NCBI GenBank assembly: GCA_964472505.1
Contig: CAYYQW010000024.1
Span: forward strand, 1-46,219
Length of the DNA stretch: 46,219 bases
Source: JAYEIA01 sp964472505
GTDB lineage: Bacteria > Bacteroidota > Bacteroidia > Bacteroidales > JAADGE01
Direction: 5' to 3'
The position numbers were made by a program, and so were the translations under genes. Under the pieces are notes generated by a model. That model was not told the DNA's origin and searched no databases. It saw only the letters and a program-made list of their open reading frames with translations. Shown here in pieces: positions 43,104 to 46,219 of the stretch; the stretch's first letter is position 1; every line of letters starts with the position of its first letter.

Positions 43104-44471
43104 ATGAACGTACAACCACAAACTGCTGTGAAGGAGACTCCCGAAGTGGATACCATCACAGCCATTGACATCGGCACGACAAAAATTGTTGCTTTGGTAG
43201 GCACTAAAGATCGCCACGGAAAAATTCAAATTCTCGGAAAAGGTACTCAGCCCACACCGCAAAATACCGTAAAACGCGGTGTTGTTCTCAACATAGAACA
43301 AGCTTCACTAATGATAAAAGAAGCCGTAAAAAAAGCTGAAGAACAATCCGGGGTGAAATTTACCAATGCCTTTGTAGGTATTGCCGGGCAGCACATTAAA
43401 AGTCGCAAAGAAAGCCACAGTAAGCTCATCAGCTCAGCTGATAAAGAAATTACTCAAGCTGTATTGGATGAAATGCGCGATGATTTGGAAAACCTTTCCT
43501 TAGAACCGGGCCATGAAATTATTCACATTATACCTCAGCAATATAAAGTGGATAATGAGAATGGGGTTACAAATCCTTGCGGAATGTATGCAAACAAAAT
43601 TGCCGGCAATTACAATGTCATTGTCGGAGAAACCGAATCTGTAAAAAATATTATCAAGTGTTTTGACCGCATTGGTATTAAAATTAATGACCTCTTTTTA
43701 GAACCCTTAGCATCTTCCAAATCGGTATTAACCGATGAAGAGCGCGAAGCCGGTGTAGCCCTGGTTGATATAGGAGGAGGAACAACCGATGTGGCCGTTT
43801 ATTATGACAACATTCTGAAACATACTGCTGTAATTCCGCTTGGCGGCAATATTGTTACCTCCGACATCCACAAAGGTTGTCAGATTTTGTATCGATATGC
43901 CGAAAAAGTGAAAGTAGATTACGGCGACGCCATAAGTGATATTGCACCTGACAATAAGGTGGTTTCCATTCCCGGAATTAACGGCAGAAAGAAAAAGGAA
44001 ATACCTTTAAAAGTCTTATCAAAAATTATTCAGGCTCGTATGGAAGAAATCATAGAGTTTGTTGATTATGAATTAAGAAATTCAGGAGTCAAAAATCAGC
44101 TCGGAGCCGGAATTGTAATCACCGGCGGCGGTTCATTACTCAGGCAACTGGTTCAGTTATTTATTTTTAAAACCGGATTGGAAGTTAAAAAAGCTTCGCC
44201 CGGCCAGTATTTATCATCTGACTATAAGTTGGTTAGCAGCCCTGTTTATTCCACCGCAGTTGGTTTGTTGATGTTGGGCTATGACAATGCACATAAAATC
44301 GTACCGGATGAGCCCGAACAAAAACCGGAACAAGAGCAAGCGGAAGAACCTGAAGTCCAAAGAGAAAACGAACAAGATATTCAGCGAGGGATAGGCGGTT
44401 TTCTCGATCGCATACGAAAAGCTGTTGACGGAATTTTAACTGAAAACGATTCAGAAATTGACGAATCCTAA
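43104..44471 (+). CDS. ftsA: Cell division protein FtsA
   Basis: A 455-residue actin-like ATPase. The phosphate-binding motifs are IDIGTTK (21-27) and DIGGGTTD (222-229); GAGIVITGGGSLL is the adenosine motif. A polyglutamate/proline linker (PEQKPEQEQAEEPE) leads to an amphipathic helix, GGFLDRIRKAVDGIL (431-445), which should tether FtsA to the membrane and hold FtsZ. It is followed by ftsZ after 12 nt. Confidence 0.95.
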   Translation: MNVQPQTAVKETPEVDTITAIDIGTTKIVALVGTKDRHGKIQILGKGTQPTPQNTVKRGVVLNIEQASLMIKEAVKKAEEQSGVKFTNAFVGIAGQHIKSRKESHSKLISSADKEITQAVLDEMRDDLENLSLEPGHEIIHIIPQQYKVDNENGVTNPCGMYANKIAGNYNVIVGETESVKNIIKCFDRIGIKINDLFLEPLASSKSVLTDEEREAGVALVDIGGGTTDVAVYYDNILKHTAVIPLGGNIVTSDIHKGCQILYRYAEKVKVDYGDAISDIAPDNKVVSIPGINGRKKKEIPLKVLSKIIQARMEEIIEFVDYELRNSGVKNQLGAGIVITGGGSLLRQLVQLFIFKTGLEVKKASPGQYLSSDYKLVSSPVYSTAVGLLMLGYDNAHKIVPDEPEQKPEQEQAEEPEVQRENEQDIQRGIGGFLDRIRKAVDGILTENDSEIDES

Positions 44472-44483
44472 AAAATTGGAATC

Positions 44484-45995
44484 ATGAAAGAAGACTTATT
44501 ACCATTCGATATGAAACAAAAGGAGCCTTCAATTATAAAAGTGATTGGAGTAGGAGGCGGCGGAAGTAACGCCGTGAAAAATATGCACCGACAAGGCATT
44601 ACCGGTGTGGATTTTATTATATGTAATACCGATAGGCAAGCCCTCGACGGCAGTGCAATTGATACACGAATACAACTTGGCCCGAGCCTAACCGAAGGCC
44701 TGGGTGCCGGGAGTAAGCCGGAGCGCGGCCGAGAGTCCGCCATTGAAAGCATCGAAGAAGTGAAAAAACACTTGGACGACAGAACTAAAATGGTCTTTAT
44801 TACCGCCGGTATGGGCGGTGGTACCGGTACCGGAGCCGCTCCCGTTATTGCCGAAGTAGCCGCAGAAATGGAAAAACTTACCGTAGGTATTGTTACCATT
44901 CCTTTTCGTTACGAAGGTAAAAAGCGCATAAAACAAGCCATTGAAGGTATTCGCGAAATGAATAAACACGTTGATGCCTTGCTGGTTGTAAATAATGAAA
45001 AACTGCGCGAAATGTACGGCGACTTAGAAGCCGATAAAGCTTTTGAGAAAGCCGATGATGTACTCACGGTTGCAGCTAAAGGTATAGCCGAAATAATTAC
45101 CAAAGAAGGTTATATCAATGTTGATTTTGCCGATGTGCAAACCGTAATGTCTAACAGCGGAATTGCCCTAATGGGATCCGGAAAGTCAAAAGGTGATAAG
45201 CGTGCTGTTAAAGCCGTGGAAGATGCTTTGGCATCTCCGCTTTTGGATAACAATGACATCAACGGAGCTAAAAACCTTCTGATAAATATTGCTTATTCCG
45301 ACTCCCATAAGGCAACCATGGATGAAATTGCCGAAATCAATGAAATTGTGCAGGATGCAGCCGGAAACGAAGCCGATCTGATTTTCGGAAGTACCGAAGA
45401 CAATTCTTTAGACGAATTCATTGCAGTAACAATCATCGCCACCGGATTTGGCGAGCACGATATTCCTTCAATCTATTCCAATATGCCGGATGATGTTTTA
45501 AAGACTGCCGGTACATCAAAAATTGTTTTTGATATTGATGATAAAAAAGAGGAGCTTAGCGATGAGGAAGAGGAACTCGAAGATCGAAAAGCAAGGGTTA
45601 TAGATTTGAGCGAAGATGATATTTCAAACGATGATTCTTTTTCGGATAATGAAGACAGTTTCTCGGAAGACCCTTTTCAGTTAAATGACTCCATTTTTAC
45701 GGAAGACAGAGAACCGGAAAATGAAGGGGTAAAAACCAAGAAAACTTCTGTAACAGGCGGAACAAACATTACGGCTACCGAAGTTTACAGCAGAGAAGAA
45801 ACTCGCGGAGTAAGCAGCTATATTGAAAACCTTACGGAGTACGAAGATGTTCCGGCTTTTCAACGCAGAAATGTACAGTTGGGCCTTAAAGATGATTACA
45901 GCTCGGAAGAGTATTCACGTCTGACCCTCGGAAAAGACGGGAACGGCCCGATAATTCGTAAAAACAATCAATATTTACACGATAAATCCGATTAA
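44484..45995 (+). CDS. ftsZ: Cell division GTPase FtsZ
   Basis: A 503-residue tubulin homologue that forms the Z ring. The GTP-binding loop is GGGTGTG (111-117), with IGVGGGGSNA near the N terminus. After the core (to about 320) comes a long acidic, disordered linker rich in Asp, Glu and Ser. The C-terminal peptide (PIIRKNNQYLHDKSD) is the probable FtsA/membrane anchor-binding tail. It is the last gene of the dcw operon; a hairpin at 46054-46092 may end the transcript. Confidence 0.97.
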   Translation: MKEDLLPFDMKQKEPSIIKVIGVGGGGSNAVKNMHRQGITGVDFIICNTDRQALDGSAIDTRIQLGPSLTEGLGAGSKPERGRESAIESIEEVKKHLDDRTKMVFITAGMGGGTGTGAAPVIAEVAAEMEKLTVGIVTIPFRYEGKKRIKQAIEGIREMNKHVDALLVVNNEKLREMYGDLEADKAFEKADDVLTVAAKGIAEIITKEGYINVDFADVQTVMSNSGIALMGSGKSKGDKRAVKAVEDALASPLLDNNDINGAKNLLINIAYSDSHKATMDEIAEINEIVQDAAGNEADLIFGSTEDNSLDEFIAVTIIATGFGEHDIPSIYSNMPDDVLKTAGTSKIVFDIDDKKEELSDEEEELEDRKARVIDLSEDDISNDDSFSDNEDSFSEDPFQLNDSIFTEDREPENEGVKTKKTSVTGGTNITATEVYSREETRGVSSYIENLTEYEDVPAFQRRNVQLGLKDDYSSEEYSRLTLGKDGNGPIIRKNNQYLHDKSD

Positions 45996-46053
45996 CGGAC
46001 GAACCAAACTTGTTGTTGTGAGAGGGTTATAAAGCAACAATTTGTGCCGAATG

Positions 46054-46092
46054 AGCCTGCCGAGTATTGTATTCAATACAAGGCGGGCTTTT
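46054..46092 (+). terminator. Terminator-like hairpin after ftsZ
   Basis: AGCCTGCC (46054-46061) pairs with GGCGGGCT (46082-46089, one wobble), extended inside by GTATTG/CAATAC (46064-46069 with 46074-46079). Only four T follow. It lies 59 nt after the ftsZ stop. The remaining 127 bases to the window end show no gene. Confidence 0.6.
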
Positions 46093-46219
46093 GGGCTTAT
46101 ATATCTCCGAGCGCTCTGATATGCTTTGGTTTGTAAATTATAATAAATTCAATCCCGATAGGACTCAGACTCAAAGCTTTCGATTAGCAGATGATAAACT
46201 TTCATAAGCAGAAAGGCTT

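Noticed and set aside
44468..44899. Open frame (-) of 143 residues over ftsZ
   Set aside because: It is the antisense shadow of the strongly conserved ftsZ GTPase core.

Overview
This window looks like chromosomal DNA from a low-GC member of the Bacteroidota. Four things support that. Several promoters match the phylum's TTTG-N19-TAnnTTTG consensus. Shine-Dalgarno sites are mostly absent. There are Bacteroidota-type lipoproteins and outer-membrane barrels, plus a probable glycine-lipid acyltransferase pair. The division cluster has FtsI with a C-terminal PASTA domain and a long MraY. I cannot place it below phylum from sequence alone.

Layout. 1-510: tRNA-Val(TAC), a GIY-YIG nuclease gene and a degenerate tRNA-Val-like copy, each tRNA followed by a terminator. 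629-2415 (-): outer-membrane protein and IPT/TIG lipoprotein operon. 2642-4878 (-): histidine phosphatase, O-methyltransferase, WG-repeat protein. 4986-5142: a REP-like cluster of hairpins. 5315-5878 (+): an orphan HigA-like HTH protein. 5895-7609 (-): PIN nuclease, small partner protein and radical SAM/SPASM enzyme in one tight operon. 8000-11889: an SDR-like protein, a thioredoxin-fold protein and two membrane proteins of unknown function. 12199-22430: a sensory region with an H-NOX-like protein, three long membrane sensors built as periplasmic sensor, HAMP, GAF and PAS with no recognisable output domain, a small membrane protein, and the divergent manA. 22902-26037 (+): a CNNM/CBS/CorC membrane protein and a PurF-type amidophosphoribosyltransferase. 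26439-27233: an outer-membrane protein. 27400-29534 (-): two acyltransferases resembling GlsB and GlsA. 29741-45995 (+): a complete dcw cluster, mraZ-rsmH-ftsL-ftsI-murE-mraY-murD-ftsW-murG-[lipoprotein]-murC-ftsQ-ftsA-ftsZ, preceded by four 10-bp-spaced MraZ-type boxes and followed by a terminator-like hairpin.

How it works together. The dcw genes make UDP-MurNAc-pentapeptide (MurC, D, E), lipid I and II (MraY, MurG) and the divisome (FtsZ, A, Q, L, I, W). MraZ probably represses its own promoter. The least explained parts are the family of output-less GAF/PAS sensors with a nearby H-NOX-like protein, the uncharacterised lipoprotein between murG and murC, the tRNA/GIY-YIG/tRNA-like module, and the radical SAM/PIN operon near a methyltransferase/phosphatase/WG-repeat operon. 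Family calls rest on motifs read by eye; no database search was run.
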